54,929 nt of DNA from Clostridia bacterium (GTDB lineage: Bacteria; Bacillota; Clostridia; Oscillospirales; Acutalibacteraceae): positions 1-54,929 of the forward strand of contig JAFSDL010000055.1 of assembly GCA_017436285.1 (NCBI GenBank). The letters run 5' to 3'. This document shows, piece after piece, positions 1-8,121 of this stretch. The position numbers and the translations under genes are program-made. Below the pieces are notes generated by a model. It was not told the DNA's origin and searched no databases. It saw only the letters and a list, made by a program, of their open reading frames with translations. Each line of letters opens with the position of its first letter. Position 1 is the stretch's first letter.

Positions 1-29
1 TCCTGAGCCAGGATCAAACTCTCTAAAAA
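1..29 (-). rRNA. 16S rRNA, 5' end only (cut by window edge)
   Basis: The reverse complement of bases 3-22 is the near-universal 16S start AGAGTTTGATCCTGGCTCAG (E. coli positions 8-27), which places the mature 5' end near base 29. Only about 29 nt of the gene lie inside the window; the rest continues to the left. A contig ending inside an rRNA gene is typical of short-read assembly of repeated rRNA operons. Confidence 0.95.
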
Positions 30-292
30 ATTGTATTAACTCATCCTCTCGGATGCCTTAACCTTTTTCAGAGCTTTCTCGCTCATTTCCGATACACTAA
101 CATATCGCTTCTTTCAAACTTCTTTCGAAGCCCGAATTTTACTGTCGCAAAATCTTCTTTTACGCTCAAAAAAATCTCAAGGGTTTCTTTACTTTCTCGT
201 TGTTTAATTTTCAAGGTTCGTTGCTCTCTTTTAAGGTCTCCTGCGCACCGCTTTTGCGGTTCGTTTTCGCCCCTCTCGAAGAGTGCCTTGAT

Positions 293-321
293 ATAATATC
301 ACCACAAGTACCATTTGTCAA
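293..321 (-). promoter_or_regulatory. rRNA operon promoter
   Basis: On the minus strand there is a -35 TTGACA (316-321), a 17-bp spacer and a -10 TATTAT (293-298), with an A/T-tract region upstream (322-365) like an UP element. Transcription would start near 286, giving a leader of about 255 nt before 16S. In the leader, around 200-235, the RNA reads CCTTGAAAATTAAACAACG, which resembles the antitermination/processing region of Firmicutes rRNA leaders (inference). Confidence 0.85.
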
Positions 322-368
322 GCATTTTTTTCAAATTTTTTTAAAATTTTTTCAACTTTTTTACCAAT

Positions 369-406
369 CACAATATATTGTGGTTGTGCATATTGACCAA
401 CCACAA
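369..406. promoter_or_regulatory. Overlapping palindromes between rRNA promoter and wall hydrolase
   Basis: The perfect 14-bp palindrome CACAATATATTGTG (369-382) overlaps an inverted repeat TTGTGGTTG (378-386) / CAACCACAA (398-406). The site sits in the divergent intergenic region, upstream of both the rRNA promoter and the hydrolase gene. It could be an operator for the hydrolase or an RNA hairpin in its 5' leader; the regulator is unknown. Confidence 0.4.
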
Positions 407-489
407 TTTTTGTGTTCAAAAGCCTGTAGAATGTATGTATATTAGCGTTTTTTACGAAAAAACTACTAAAAAACTATATGAGGTGCAAT

Positions 490-1221
490 ATGAAAAAGAA
501 AAAAACAGAATTCAATTTCCAGAAATTTCTGCATTCAAAATACGGTAGCTTTATTGCTATTGTTCTGAACCTGTCTATTATATTTGGTATAGGCTTTATT
601 TACACCAATCAGACAGAGCAAATAGAAGCTCAGGAAACTCTTTCTAAAATCGGCTCCCGAGGTGACGAGGTAAGACGAATTCAGAACAAATTAAAATCTC
701 TCGGATTTTTTAACGGAACTGTTGACGGTATATATGGTGCTAAAACTCAGAGTGCAGTTAAACGATATCAAAGGTCTGTGGGAATTACTGCGGATGGAAT
801 TGCCGGCCCTAAAACACTTTTATATTTAGGTCTCGGTTCTTCCTCGGGTGGTTCAACAGGTGGCTACAGTTCTTCTGACGTTTATCTTCTTGCAAAGGTT
901 ATTGCGGCAGAAGCCCGAGGCGAAAGCTACACAGGTCAGGTTGCTGTTGGTGCAGTGGTATTAAACAGAGTTGATTCATCATCATTCCCCGATACTGTTT
1001 CAGGTGTTATTTATCAGGCAGGTGCATTTTCTGCAGTAAGAGACAGTAACTGGTCTGTTGCACCTGATGCCACCTCCCGAAAGGCTGCACAGGATGCTAT
1101 CAACGGATGGGACCCAAGCGGTGGTGCATTATATTATTATAATCCTGCCAAAACCTCAAATCAATGGATTCGCACCCGCCCCGTTATCACCACTATCGGA
1201 AGACACGTTTTCTGCCGTTGA
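490..1221 (+). CDS. Cell wall hydrolase: peptidoglycan-binding plus SleB/CwlJ-type domain
   Basis: This 243-residue secreted or membrane-anchored enzyme has a basic N-terminus, a hydrophobic segment (about 20-38), a PG_binding_1 repeat (about 54-113, with the GDEVRRIQ and DGIYGAKT motifs), a Ser/Gly linker (116-128) and a C-terminal hydrolase_2 (SleB/CwlJ) domain. The last has the expected glutamate in AAEARGES (E141), the catalytic acid of this lytic-transglycosylase-like family. I chose the ATG at 490 because AGGTG lies 5 nt upstream; the in-frame ATG at 478 has no such site. SleB proteins cleave spore cortex, but vegetative paralogues of this architecture are common in Clostridia, so a role in germination is not established. 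The gene stands alone, divergent from the rRNA operon, with a terminator downstream. Confidence 0.85.
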   Translation: MKKKKTEFNFQKFLHSKYGSFIAIVLNLSIIFGIGFIYTNQTEQIEAQETLSKIGSRGDEVRRIQNKLKSLGFFNGTVDGIYGAKTQSAVKRYQRSVGITADGIAGPKTLLYLGLGSSSGGSTGGYSSSDVYLLAKVIAAEARGESYTGQVAVGAVVLNRVDSSSFPDTVSGVIYQAGAFSAVRDSNWSVAPDATSRKAAQDAINGWDPSGGALYYYNPAKTSNQWIRTRPVITTIGRHVFCR

Positions 1222-1248
1222 GCTACTATATATAATAGTATATGAAAC

Positions 1249-1292
1249 CAAAAGAAAATCTCTGCATCTGAGAAGCATAGATTTTCTTTTTG
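1249..1292 (+). terminator. Terminator after wall hydrolase
   Basis: The stem AAAAGAAAATCT / AGATTTTCTTTT, extended by GC pairs around a short loop, ends in a T-rich tract just downstream of the hydrolase stop. Confidence 0.7.
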
Positions 1293-1364
1293 CATACCAA
1301 AACAATTTAATGGCAAAATATTAAGGATTTTTAAGTTTATTTTGATAAAATTCTAACAATTCAC

Positions 1365-1393
1365 TTGATAAATTTCTTCATTTAGTGTATGCT
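1365..1393 (+). promoter_or_regulatory. Promoter of oxaloacetate decarboxylase operon
   Basis: A -35 TTGATA (1365-1370), a 17-bp spacer and a -10 TATGCT (1388-1393) lie about 95 nt before oadA. The leader holds a small hairpin GGAAAAT / ATTTTCC (about 1400-1425). The remaining bases 1293-1364 show nothing recognisable. Confidence 0.6.
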
Positions 1394-1486
1394 AAAGTGG
1401 GGAAAATTGGTAGGGAATATTTTCCGTTTCTTACCTTAGATATATAAACTTCCTTATACAATATATAATAAAAGGAGAAATCGCAA

Positions 1487-2869
1487 ATGCAAAAGGTTCA
1501 ATTTACCGAAACCGTGTTGCGTGACGCTAACCAGTCACTTATCGCAACCCGTATGAAGTTCAATGAGTTCGAGCCTATTCTCTCAAAACTCGATAAAGCA
1601 GGTTACTACTCTCTCGAGTGCTGGGGTGGCGCAACCTTCGACTCTTGCCTTCGTTACCTTAAAGAAGACCCCTGGGAGAGACTCAGAAAAATCAAAAAGG
1701 CTTGTCCCAACACAAAGCTCCAGATGCTTTTAAGAGGTCAGAACCTTCTCGGCTATCATCACTATCCCGATGATGTTGTAAGAATGTTCGTTAAGAAGAG
1801 TGTTGAAAACGGTATTGATATTATCAGAATTTTTGATGCACTTAATGACGTTAAGAATATTGAGGTTGCAGTTGACGAAGCAGTTAAGAACGGTGCAATT
1901 GCATCAGGTGCTATCTGCTACACAATCAGCCCTATTCATACTCTCGACTCTTATGTTGAGCTGGCAAAGAATATGGTAAGCATCGGTTGTCAGACAATTG
2001 CTATTAAGGATATGGCAGGTATTCTCAGCCCTGCAGAAGCACATAAGCTTGTTTCCTCACTCAAAGAAGCAGTTGATATTCCTCTTGTTCTTCACACTCA
2101 TAGCACAACAGGTCTTGGCTTTATGACCTGCCTTAAGGCAGTTGAAGCAGGTGTTGATGTTATCGATACTGCTATTTCAACAATGTCAGGTGGTACATCA
2201 CAGCCTGCAACAGAAACTCTTAACTACACTCTTGCAGAGCTTGGTTACGATACAGGTCTTGATAGCGAGGCTCTCAGAGATATTGCTGATTTCTTCAAAC
2301 CCATCAGAGCAAAGGCTCTTGAAAGCGGTCTTCTCAACCCCACAGTTCTCGCAACTGATGCAAAGGCACTTGACTATCAGGTTCCCGGTGGTATGCTTTC
2401 TAACCTTGTTGCTCAGCTTACTGCTCAGGGCAAGATGGATAAATTTGACGAGGTTCTTCTTGAAACTCCCAGAGTTCGTGAGGATTTAGGCTATCCCCCC
2501 CTTGTTACACCTATGAGCCAGATGGTTGGCGTTCAGGCTACTGCAAATGTGCTTGCAGGCGAGCGTTATAAAAACGTTTCCAAGGAGGTTAAATCCTACC
2601 TTAAGGGTGAATATGGTAACGCACCCGGTAAGGTTAACGAGGATGTTAAAAAGCAGATTCTTGGTGACGAAAAGAAAATCGAAGGCAGATATGCAGATAC
2701 TCTTGAGCCTGCATTTGAAGCTGCAAAAGCTGAAATCGGCAAAAAAGCAAAGAGTGACGAGGATGTTCTTTCTTACATCGCATTCCCCACTCAGGCAGAA
2801 AGCTTCTTCGATTATCGTGATGAAATGGCTTCTAAAACATACAGCTATGAAATCAAGGCTATTGACTAA
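1487..2869 (+). CDS. oadA: Oxaloacetate decarboxylase alpha subunit (carboxyltransferase)
   Basis: This 460-residue carboxyltransferase moves the carboxyl group of oxaloacetate onto biotin, giving pyruvate. It contains the TIM-barrel signature TETVLRDANQS (7-17), a lysine in IAIKDMAG (K174) at the carboxylated metal-ligand position, and the HTHSTTG metal-binding motif (203-209), then the PYC_OADA conserved domain. Unlike the Klebsiella alpha chain it has no fused biotin domain; the biotin carrier is a separate gene two positions downstream. An AGGAG site precedes the ATG. It heads a four-gene operon with gamma-like, biotin-carrier and beta subunits, so a Na+-pumping decarboxylase is far more likely than a pyruvate carboxylase subunit. 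In fermenters this complex turns decarboxylation energy into a sodium gradient. Confidence 0.93.
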   Translation: MQKVQFTETVLRDANQSLIATRMKFNEFEPILSKLDKAGYYSLECWGGATFDSCLRYLKEDPWERLRKIKKACPNTKLQMLLRGQNLLGYHHYPDDVVRMFVKKSVENGIDIIRIFDALNDVKNIEVAVDEAVKNGAIASGAICYTISPIHTLDSYVELAKNMVSIGCQTIAIKDMAGILSPAEAHKLVSSLKEAVDIPLVLHTHSTTGLGFMTCLKAVEAGVDVIDTAISTMSGGTSQPATETLNYTLAELGYDTGLDSEALRDIADFFKPIRAKALESGLLNPTVLATDAKALDYQVPGGMLSNLVAQLTAQGKMDKFDEVLLETPRVREDLGYPPLVTPMSQMVGVQATANVLAGERYKNVSKEVKSYLKGEYGNAPGKVNEDVKKQILGDEKKIEGRYADTLEPAFEAAKAEIGKKAKSDEDVLSYIAFPTQAESFFDYRDEMASKTYSYEIKAID

Positions 2870-2881
2870 GGAGGGTTTAAT

Positions 2882-3388
2882 ATGACTTTTCTTCCTTTGT
2901 TCAGTTTCCCGGATGCTTTAGGCACTTCAGGATTAGGTTTTGTTCTTGTTCTTTCGGTTCTTGCCGTAATTATGCTGTTTGTTAAGCTTCTTTCAAAGAT
3001 TTTAGGTGGTAACTCTAAAAAAGAAAAGAAGGCAGAGCCTATTACAGAAGCTCAGCCAACTGCACCCGTTCAGGTTGCACAGCCTGAAGCAATTATTGCA
3101 GAAGAGCCTGTAAAAGCAGAAGCACCTCTCCCCTATACACCCGGTTATGTTACCCTTGATGGTGTTAAGGAGCAGGACGCCGCAGTTATTATGGCTATCA
3201 CATCAAAAGAATCAGGCATCCCTCTTGAAAGACTTAGCTTTAAATATATCAAGCGTCTTAACCAGGAGCCTGAGCTTATAAATGTAGAAGAACAGGATGC
3301 GGCAGTTCTTATGGCGCTTGTTGCACATAAAACAGGCATTTCTCTTGATAATCTCATCTTTAACTCAATCAAATTAGTGGAGGAATAA
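2882..3388 (+). CDS. OadG-like gamma subunit with duplicated C-terminal motif
   Basis: This 168-residue protein has one N-terminal membrane segment (about 17-38), a charged stretch, and an Ala/Pro/Glu-rich linker, as in gamma chains of Na+-translocating decarboxylases, which anchor the alpha subunit and biotin carrier to the membrane beta subunit. The C-terminal third holds two copies of a roughly 30-residue unit, each starting V(K/E)EQDAAV and continuing with IPLERLSF or ISLDNLIF. This internal duplication is visible directly and is not part of the classical short OadG. Its role is unknown; it may dock the carrier or the carboxyltransferase. GGAGG precedes the start, 12 nt after oadA. Confidence 0.8.
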   Translation: MTFLPLFSFPDALGTSGLGFVLVLSVLAVIMLFVKLLSKILGGNSKKEKKAEPITEAQPTAPVQVAQPEAIIAEEPVKAEAPLPYTPGYVTLDGVKEQDAAVIMAITSKESGIPLERLSFKYIKRLNQEPELINVEEQDAAVLMALVAHKTGISLDNLIFNSIKLVEE

Positions 3389-3392
3389 TAAT

Positions 3393-3806
3393 ATGAAATA
3401 CAATGTTACTTTAAATGGTAAAGTTTACGAAGTTGACGTTACAGAAACTGATGCAGTTGTAACAGGCGTTACTCAGGTACCCGTTGCAGTTGCCGCTCCT
3501 GCTGTTGCTCCTGTTGCAGTTGCACCAGTTGCAGCTCCCGCAGCTCCTGCTGAAACACCCTCTGCTGCTCCTGCAGTTGCACCCGTTTCCGCAGACGGCA
3601 CTCAGGTTAAGGCTCCCATGCCCGGCACAATTCTTGCAGTTAAGAAGAATGTTGGCGAAGCAGTTAAGGCAGGCGATGTTATCGTTGTGCTTGAAGCTAT
3701 GAAAATGGAAAACGATATTGTTGCTCCCTGCGATGGTACAGTTAAATCCATTAATGCTCCCAAGGGCTCAACTGTTAACACAGACGATGTAATCGCTGTT
3801 ATTTAA
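3393..3806 (+). CDS. Biotin carrier subunit of the decarboxylase
   Basis: This 137-residue biotin carboxyl carrier has a short N-terminal beta segment, a long Ala/Pro/Val hinge (about 28-68) and a C-terminal biotinyl domain with the EAMKMEN motif, in which K104 is the biotinylation site. The flexible hinge lets biotin swing between the carboxyltransferase and the membrane beta subunit. It starts 4 nt after the gamma-like gene with its own AGGAGG site. A biotin ligase is needed but none is in the window. The hinge is encoded by GCT/GTT-rich repetitive DNA. Confidence 0.93.
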   Translation: MKYNVTLNGKVYEVDVTETDAVVTGVTQVPVAVAAPAVAPVAVAPVAAPAAPAETPSAAPAVAPVSADGTQVKAPMPGTILAVKKNVGEAVKAGDVIVVLEAMKMENDIVAPCDGTVKSINAPKGSTVNTDDVIAVI

Positions 3807-3854
3807 TTAAATAAAAACATAATATCTTTACTTAAAACTTGAAAGGTTTTATCT

Positions 3855-5039
3855 ATGGACATTTCTTCAATTTTAACTAATTTATGGGAGCAGTCCGGCT
3901 TCGCTCTTTTAGAATGGCAGAACCTTGTTATGTTAGGTGTTGCGTGCTTCTTTTTGTTCCTTGCAATCAAAAAGGGCTACGAGCCACTTTTACTTGTTCC
4001 CATTGCATTCGGTATTATTCTTGCAAACCTTCCCGGCGCAAATATGATGCTTGATACAACAGGCGGTCAGCTCGGCAGTATAGGACAAGCCTTTGTTGAA
4101 GGTACACATTGGTATGATTCGGGTGTTCTGAGAATCCTTTATGTTGGTGTTAAATCAGGCATCTTCCCCTGCCTTATCTTTATGGGTGTTGGTGCTATGA
4201 CGGACTTCGGACCCCTTCTCTCAAACCCTATAAGCCTTCTTTTAGGTGCAGCCGCTCAGCTTGGTGTTTATTGCGCATTCCTTCTTGCAATTGCATTCGG
4301 CTTTGAGCCTGCAGAAGCAGCATCAATTGCTATTATCGGCGGTGCAGACGGTCCCACAGCTATTTTCCTTACATCAAAATTGGCTTCACACCTGTTGGCA
4401 CCAATAGCCTTGGCGGCTTATTCATATATGGCGTTGATTCCTGTTATTCAGCCACCTATTATGAAAATCCTTACCACAGAAAAAGAGCGTAAGGTTGAAA
4501 TGAAGCAGTTAAGGAAGGTTTCAAAAACAGAGAAGATTATTTTCCCCGTTGCAGTTCTTATTCTTTGTGCACTTCTTCTTCCTTCAGTCGCTCCCCTTCT
4601 TGGTATGCTTATGCTTGGTAACCTTTTCAAAGAATGTGGCGTTACTGAAAGGCTTTCTGAAACAGCCCAGAATGCACTTATGAATATTGTTACAATTATG
4701 CTTGGTGTAACAGTTGGTGCTACTGCAAACGGTCAGGATTTCTTACAGCTCAAAACTGTTCTTATTATCGGTCTCGGTCTTTTGGCTTTCTGCTTCTCAA
4801 CAACAGGCGGTGTGCTTTTCGGCAAGCTTCTCTATGTTGTTACAGGCGGAAAAATCAATCCCCTTATCGGTGCGGCAGGCGTTTCCGCTGTTCCTATGGC
4901 GGCTCGTGTTGCACAGAACGAGGGCAGAAAATACAATCCCACAAACTTCCTTTTAATGCACGCAATGGGTCCCAACGTTGCCGGTGTTATCGGTTCCGCA
5001 GTTGCCGCAGGCTTCTTACTTGCAGTATTTGGTAACTAA
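3855..5039 (+). CDS. oadB: Na+-transporting decarboxylase beta subunit
   Basis: This 394-residue integral membrane protein of the OadB/GcdB/MmdB family has about ten hydrophobic segments and the hallmark [10 protein letters not shown] loop (162-171), whose aspartate is essential for sodium transport and carboxybiotin decarboxylation in characterised members. It completes the four-subunit pump and ends the operon, followed by a strong shared terminator. Beta subunits are exchangeable between oxaloacetate, methylmalonyl-CoA and glutaconyl-CoA pumps; the neighbouring PYC/OADA-type carboxyltransferase makes oxaloacetate the likely substrate. Confidence 0.92.
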   Translation: MDISSILTNLWEQSGFALLEWQNLVMLGVACFFLFLAIKKGYEPLLLVPIAFGIILANLPGANMMLDTTGGQLGSIGQAFVEGTHWYDSGVLRILYVGVKSGIFPCLIFMGVGAMTDFGPLLSNPISLLLGAAAQLGVYCAFLLAIAFGFEPAEAASIAIIGGADGPTAIFLTSKLASHLLAPIALAAYSYMALIPVIQPPIMKILTTEKERKVEMKQLRKVSKTEKIIFPVAVLILCALLLPSVAPLLGMLMLGNLFKECGVTERLSETAQNALMNIVTIMLGVTVGATANGQDFLQLKTVLIIGLGLLAFCFSTTGGVLFGKLLYVVTGGKINPLIGAAGVSAVPMAARVAQNEGRKYNPTNFLLMHAMGPNVAGVIGSAVAAGFLLAVFGN

Positions 5040-5052
5040 ACCTAATAAAAAT

Positions 5053-5089
5053 AAAAACCTCGATTACCATTCAGGTAATCGAGGTTTTT
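5053..5089. terminator. Bidirectional terminator between oadB and recG
   Basis: A perfect 16-bp stem (5053-5068 / 5074-5089, core CCTCGATTACC) has A-tract and T-tract on its two sides and lies between the convergent oadB and recG stops. Confidence 0.92.
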
Positions 5090-5093
5090 ATTT

Positions 5094-7124
5094 TTAGTTT
5101 AATGCAACTCTTGTGAAAAGTCGTTTCATTTCCTGGGCTAAGAGGTGGCGTTCTTCCGTTGATATTGAAACCTCGTTATCAACAAGCTCTTTTGCGGTTT
5201 TTTGTGCTTCGTAAAGAATTCTCGTATCTGTCATAAGATTTGCAATTCGCATATCGGGAAGACCGTGCTGACGGGAACCGAAGAAATCGCCGGGGCCTCG
5301 CATTTCAAGGTCTTTTTTTGCGATTTCAAAACCGTCAGTTGTTCTGCACATTGTTTCAAAACGGTCAACTGCCTCTTCATTCTGAGCATCGGAAAGAAGA
5401 ATGCAGGTGCTTTCCTTACTGCCTCTGCCTATTCGACCTCTCAACTGATGCAATTGCGAAAGTCCGAAGCGCTCTGCATTTTCGATTGCCATAACTGTTG
5501 CATTGGGAACATCAACACCCACCTCAATAACAACCGTTGAAATAAGAAGCTGAATTTCCCCCGAATAGAAGCGAGCCATAACTGCATCCTTATCCTTTGG
5601 CTTCATTTGTCCGTGAAGAAGACCAAGAGTGCAATCTGCAAAATAGGTTGATTTCAGATAATCATAATATTCCGTTGCGGGAACAAGGTCGCTATCACTT
5701 TCAGAAACCAACGGACATACAATATATGCCTGTTGCCCCTGAGCAATATTCTTTCTTATAAAATTATAAATCCGTTCGTGGTAGCTTGTTGGCACGTGAT
5801 ATGTTTTAACAGGCTGTCTGCCCTTGGGTAATTCATCAAGAACGGAAATATCAAGGTCGCCATAAATCATCATAGCAAGAGTTCTCGGAATAGGTGTCGC
5901 AGACATAACAAGTGTGTGAGGATTATTACCTTTATTTGAAAGACTTGCCCTCTGCCCCACACCAAAACGATGCTGTTCATCGGTTATAACAAGGCCCAAA
6001 TCATTGAACTCAACATCTTTCTGAATAATTGCGTGAGTACCCACAACAATGTTGCAGTCACCGTCTTTAATTTTTTCTCTTATATCTCTTTTTTTAGCGG
6101 CAGTAACCGAGCCTGTCAGAAGGCAGATATTTATATCATCACCAAAGAAATCGGAAAGAGTTTTGAAATGCTGATTTGCAAGGACCTCTGTTGGTGCCAT
6201 TAGGGCAGCCTGAAAACCGTTTTTAACCGCATTATACATAAGTGCCGCCGCAACTGCAGTTTTACCCGAGCCAACATCACCCTGCAAAAGACGGTTCATT
6301 TGTTTATTGCTATTCATATCAGCAACTGCTTCAGCAATTGCTCTTTTTTGCGCATTTGTGGGGTCAAAAGGAAGCGAAGAATAAAATTCCTCAATATAAT
6401 CATTTTTAACTGGAACTGCGTTTCTGTTTCCGCCCTCGGTTTTTTCGCTCATAAGCCCCATTTGCAAAAGCAATAATTCCTCAAATATAAGTCTGCGCTT
6501 TGCAAGGGCAAGCTGTTCCTCGCTTTCGGGGAAATGAATAACCCTTAAAGCATCCTCAAAGCTCATAAGACGATATTTTTTAACAATATATTCGGGAATT
6601 ATCTCCTGAACATTGCCCTTTATCTCTCTTAAAGCAGTTTCAACAAGCCTTTCCGTTGTTTTTGAAGGCATTGAAGAGGTTGCCTTATAAATGGGTCTTA
6701 TTCTTTGCTTTTCAAGTGATTTTTCAAACCTCGGTGAAAGCATACATTTATTATTATATTTATCAAGAGTGATTTTACCGAAAAATAAATACTCTTTATC
6801 TTCTTCAAGCTGATCTTTTACATATTTGTTGTTGAAAAATGTAACATTTATATAATCGCTACCATCGGAAATTACAGTTTTAACAAGAATTCTGCCACCA
6901 TTGATTTTAACAACCTGAGGATTCTGGGCAACAATAGCCCTTACGCAGATATTTTCGTTAATCTGCGCATCTCTCAGAAAAGTTGTGTTGTTCCAGTCCT
7001 CATAGGCTCTGGGGTAGTTTCTTAAAAGGTCGCCAATGCTGTAAATCCCCTGCTTTTCAAGGCTTTTTGCTCTCGCCTCACCAACGCCCTTTAAAAACTG
7101 AACTCTTGTGTCAAAATTAACCAT
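5094..7124 (-). CDS. recG: ATP-dependent DNA helicase RecG
   Basis: This 676-residue superfamily 2 helicase remodels stalled forks and Holliday junctions. It has an N-terminal OB-fold wedge domain (about 1-150), Walker A GDVGSGKT (282-289), a DEQH box (382-385), and helicase C-terminal motifs including QLRGRIGRG. The length is typical. It overlaps the 3' end of the upstream DUF1294 gene by 34 bases, so the two are co-transcribed from the SOS-box promoter at 7403-7431. The convergent oadB terminator closes it. Confidence 0.96.
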   Translation of the reverse strand: MVNFDTRVQFLKGVGEARAKSLEKQGIYSIGDLLRNYPRAYEDWNNTTFLRDAQINENICVRAIVAQNPQVVKINGGRILVKTVISDGSDYINVTFFNNKYVKDQLEEDKEYLFFGKITLDKYNNKCMLSPRFEKSLEKQRIRPIYKATSSMPSKTTERLVETALREIKGNVQEIIPEYIVKKYRLMSFEDALRVIHFPESEEQLALAKRRLIFEELLLLQMGLMSEKTEGGNRNAVPVKNDYIEEFYSSLPFDPTNAQKRAIAEAVADMNSNKQMNRLLQGDVGSGKTAVAAALMYNAVKNGFQAALMAPTEVLANQHFKTLSDFFGDDINICLLTGSVTAAKKRDIREKIKDGDCNIVVGTHAIIQKDVEFNDLGLVITDEQHRFGVGQRASLSNKGNNPHTLVMSATPIPRTLAMMIYGDLDISVLDELPKGRQPVKTYHVPTSYHERIYNFIRKNIAQGQQAYIVCPLVSESDSDLVPATEYYDYLKSTYFADCTLGLLHGQMKPKDKDAVMARFYSGEIQLLISTVVIEVGVDVPNATVMAIENAERFGLSQLHQLRGRIGRGSKESTCILLSDAQNEEAVDRFETMCRTTDGFEIAKKDLEMRGPGDFFGSRQHGLPDMRIANLMTDTRILYEAQKTAKELVDNEVSISTEERHLLAQEMKRLFTRVALN

Positions 7125-7369
7125 AAAATCACCACCTGCATAACCATAATCACGGGTAGCCCTATCATAAACCTTTTATGCTTCGTTTTATGTCGTATTT
7201 TAAGCATTGTTAAATATTCTGCCAAGCTTCCGCCTAAAATCGCCAACAAAAACAATATTTTTTCAGGTACCCTGTGCTTTGTCCATTTTTTTGCAGCCCT
7301 TTTATCATAAACGGTAACTATTGAAGTAATTACGGAAATCACTGCAAAATAAATAAAAAAGTATTCCAT
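7091..7369 (-). CDS. DUF1294 small membrane protein
   Basis: This 92-residue protein has three or four hydrophobic segments and the DUF1294 signature: YDKRAAKK, then RVPEKILFLLAILGGS, then a HKTKHKRF stretch. Function is unknown. It starts with AAAGGTG 8 nt upstream and overlaps the start of recG. The LexA-type box 15-28 nt before its start predicts DNA-damage induction of both genes. Confidence 0.85.
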   Translation of the reverse strand: MEYFFIYFAVISVITSIVTVYDKRAAKKWTKHRVPEKILFLLAILGGSLAEYLTMLKIRHKTKHKRFMIGLPVIMVMQVVILWLILTQEFSF

Positions 7370-7382
7370 TCAATTTCACCTT

Positions 7383-7398
7383 TAGAACATTTGTTCTA
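7383..7398 (-). promoter_or_regulatory. LexA/SOS box
   Basis: TAGAACATTTGTTCTA contains the Gram-positive LexA core GAAC-N4-GTTC. The 6-bp arms are a perfect palindrome. On the minus strand it begins 5 nt after the -10 box, at the expected transcription start, so bound LexA would block the recG operon. Confidence 0.7.
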
Positions 7399-7402
7399 AT
7401 GT

Positions 7403-7431
7403 ATGTTATCACATATCTGTGTACTTTTCAA
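7403..7431 (-). promoter_or_regulatory. Promoter of DUF1294-recG operon
   Basis: The minus strand carries a -35 TTGAAA (7426-7431), a 17-bp spacer and a -10 TAACAT (7403-7408), immediately followed by the SOS box. Confidence 0.75.
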
Positions 7432-7466
7432 TATATTTTTACAAATTCTTTTTTAAACAATCACAT

Positions 7467-7556
7467 GGCACAGGCAAGCCAGTGCCTTACGGGTACGATA
7501 GTTTAAGAAATTTGTAGGTCAGAGCGATAACCGTAAGGTATAGGCTTGCCTATGCC
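7467..7556. repeat. 90-bp intergenic imperfect palindrome
   Basis: Two 26-nt arms (7467-7492 and 7531-7556) pair as GGCA-AGGCAAGCC...CCTTACGG with CCGTAAGG...GGCTTGCCT-TGCC, about 21 of 26 positions matching, around a 38-nt centre. It has the look of a small non-autonomous or REP-like element and lies just before the heptamer repeat at 7592. Confidence 0.65.
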
Positions 7557-7591
7557 CAACAATGCACTATAATAGGAAATATCTTTACAAT

Positions 7592-7640
7592 GCTGACCGC
7601 AGGTCCCGACACTCCTCACTCCTCATTCCTCACTCCTAAC
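7592..7640. repeat. Heptamer repeat with GCTGACCGCAGGTCCC core
   Basis: The core GCTGACCGCAGGTCCC (7592-7607) is followed by units in exact 7-bp register: ACTCCTC (7611), ACTCCTC (7618), ATTCCTC (7625), ACTCCTA (7632). The same core occurs at 24518-24533 and, inverted with one change, at 40201-40216. Confidence 0.8.
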
Positions 7641-7641
7641 T

Positions 7642-7676
7642 AAAAAACGGAACAACACAAGTTGCTCCGTTTTTGT
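7642..7676 (-). terminator. Terminator after fucU
   Basis: On the minus strand the stem ACGGAGCAAC / GTTGTTCCGT with a 4-nt loop is followed by T6, immediately after the fucU stop. Confidence 0.88.
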
Positions 7677-7677
7677 T

Positions 7678-8103
7678 TTATTCAACAACTACGCCTTTTT
7701 TAAGGATAACATTTGCATAAAGTGCCTTTTCGCTTGTTGCAATAATTGCATAAGCGGTTTTTGCTCTGTCATAGAAAGCAAAACGCTCAATCTGACTCAT
7801 TTCAGTTGCACCATTGTGCTTATCAACAATTTCCTGATACTCTGCCCAGATAGTTGGTGTCGGGTCATCCTTTGTTGTCTGCATAAGCATAACAGGGCTA
7901 TCAACATAAGTATCGAGGGGCATGAGCTTCAAAATTGCATCAAGAAGCTCGGGAACATTGTGTCCGTCACAACGGATAAGTCTTTGTGCATTTGATGCAG
8001 CAGGGAAATTACCGTCACCAATAACGATTTCGTCACCGTGACCCATTTCATCAAGAATTTTAAGAAGCTCAGGTGAAATAATATTGGGAATACCTTTTAA
8101 CAT
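7678..8103 (-). CDS. fucU: L-fucose mutarotase, RbsD/FucU family
   Basis: This 141-residue cytoplasmic protein of the RbsD/FucU fold starts MLKGIPNIISPELLK, with the conserved GHGDEIVIGDGNFPA segment carrying the family histidine and aspartate. Length matches FucU, which interconverts alpha- and beta-L-fucose to feed fucose isomerase. fucI lies in the same window at 42.7 kb, which favours FucU over ribose pyranase RbsD. It is the last gene of a minus-strand run after dnaC (18-nt gap, AAGGAG site), an odd place for a sugar gene, and is followed by a terminator. Confidence 0.85.
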   Translation of the reverse strand: MLKGIPNIISPELLKILDEMGHGDEIVIGDGNFPAASNAQRLIRCDGHNVPELLDAILKLMPLDTYVDSPVMLMQTTKDDPTPTIWAEYQEIVDKHNGATEMSQIERFAFYDRAKTAYAIIATSEKALYANVILKKGVVVE

Positions 8104-8121
8104 AATAAACTCTCCTTAGAA

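Noticed and set aside
200-445. Open frame of 81 codons in the rRNA leader region
   Set aside because: It lies in the leader/promoter of the rRNA operon on the opposite strand, with low-complexity Phe/Leu-rich content and no ribosome binding site.
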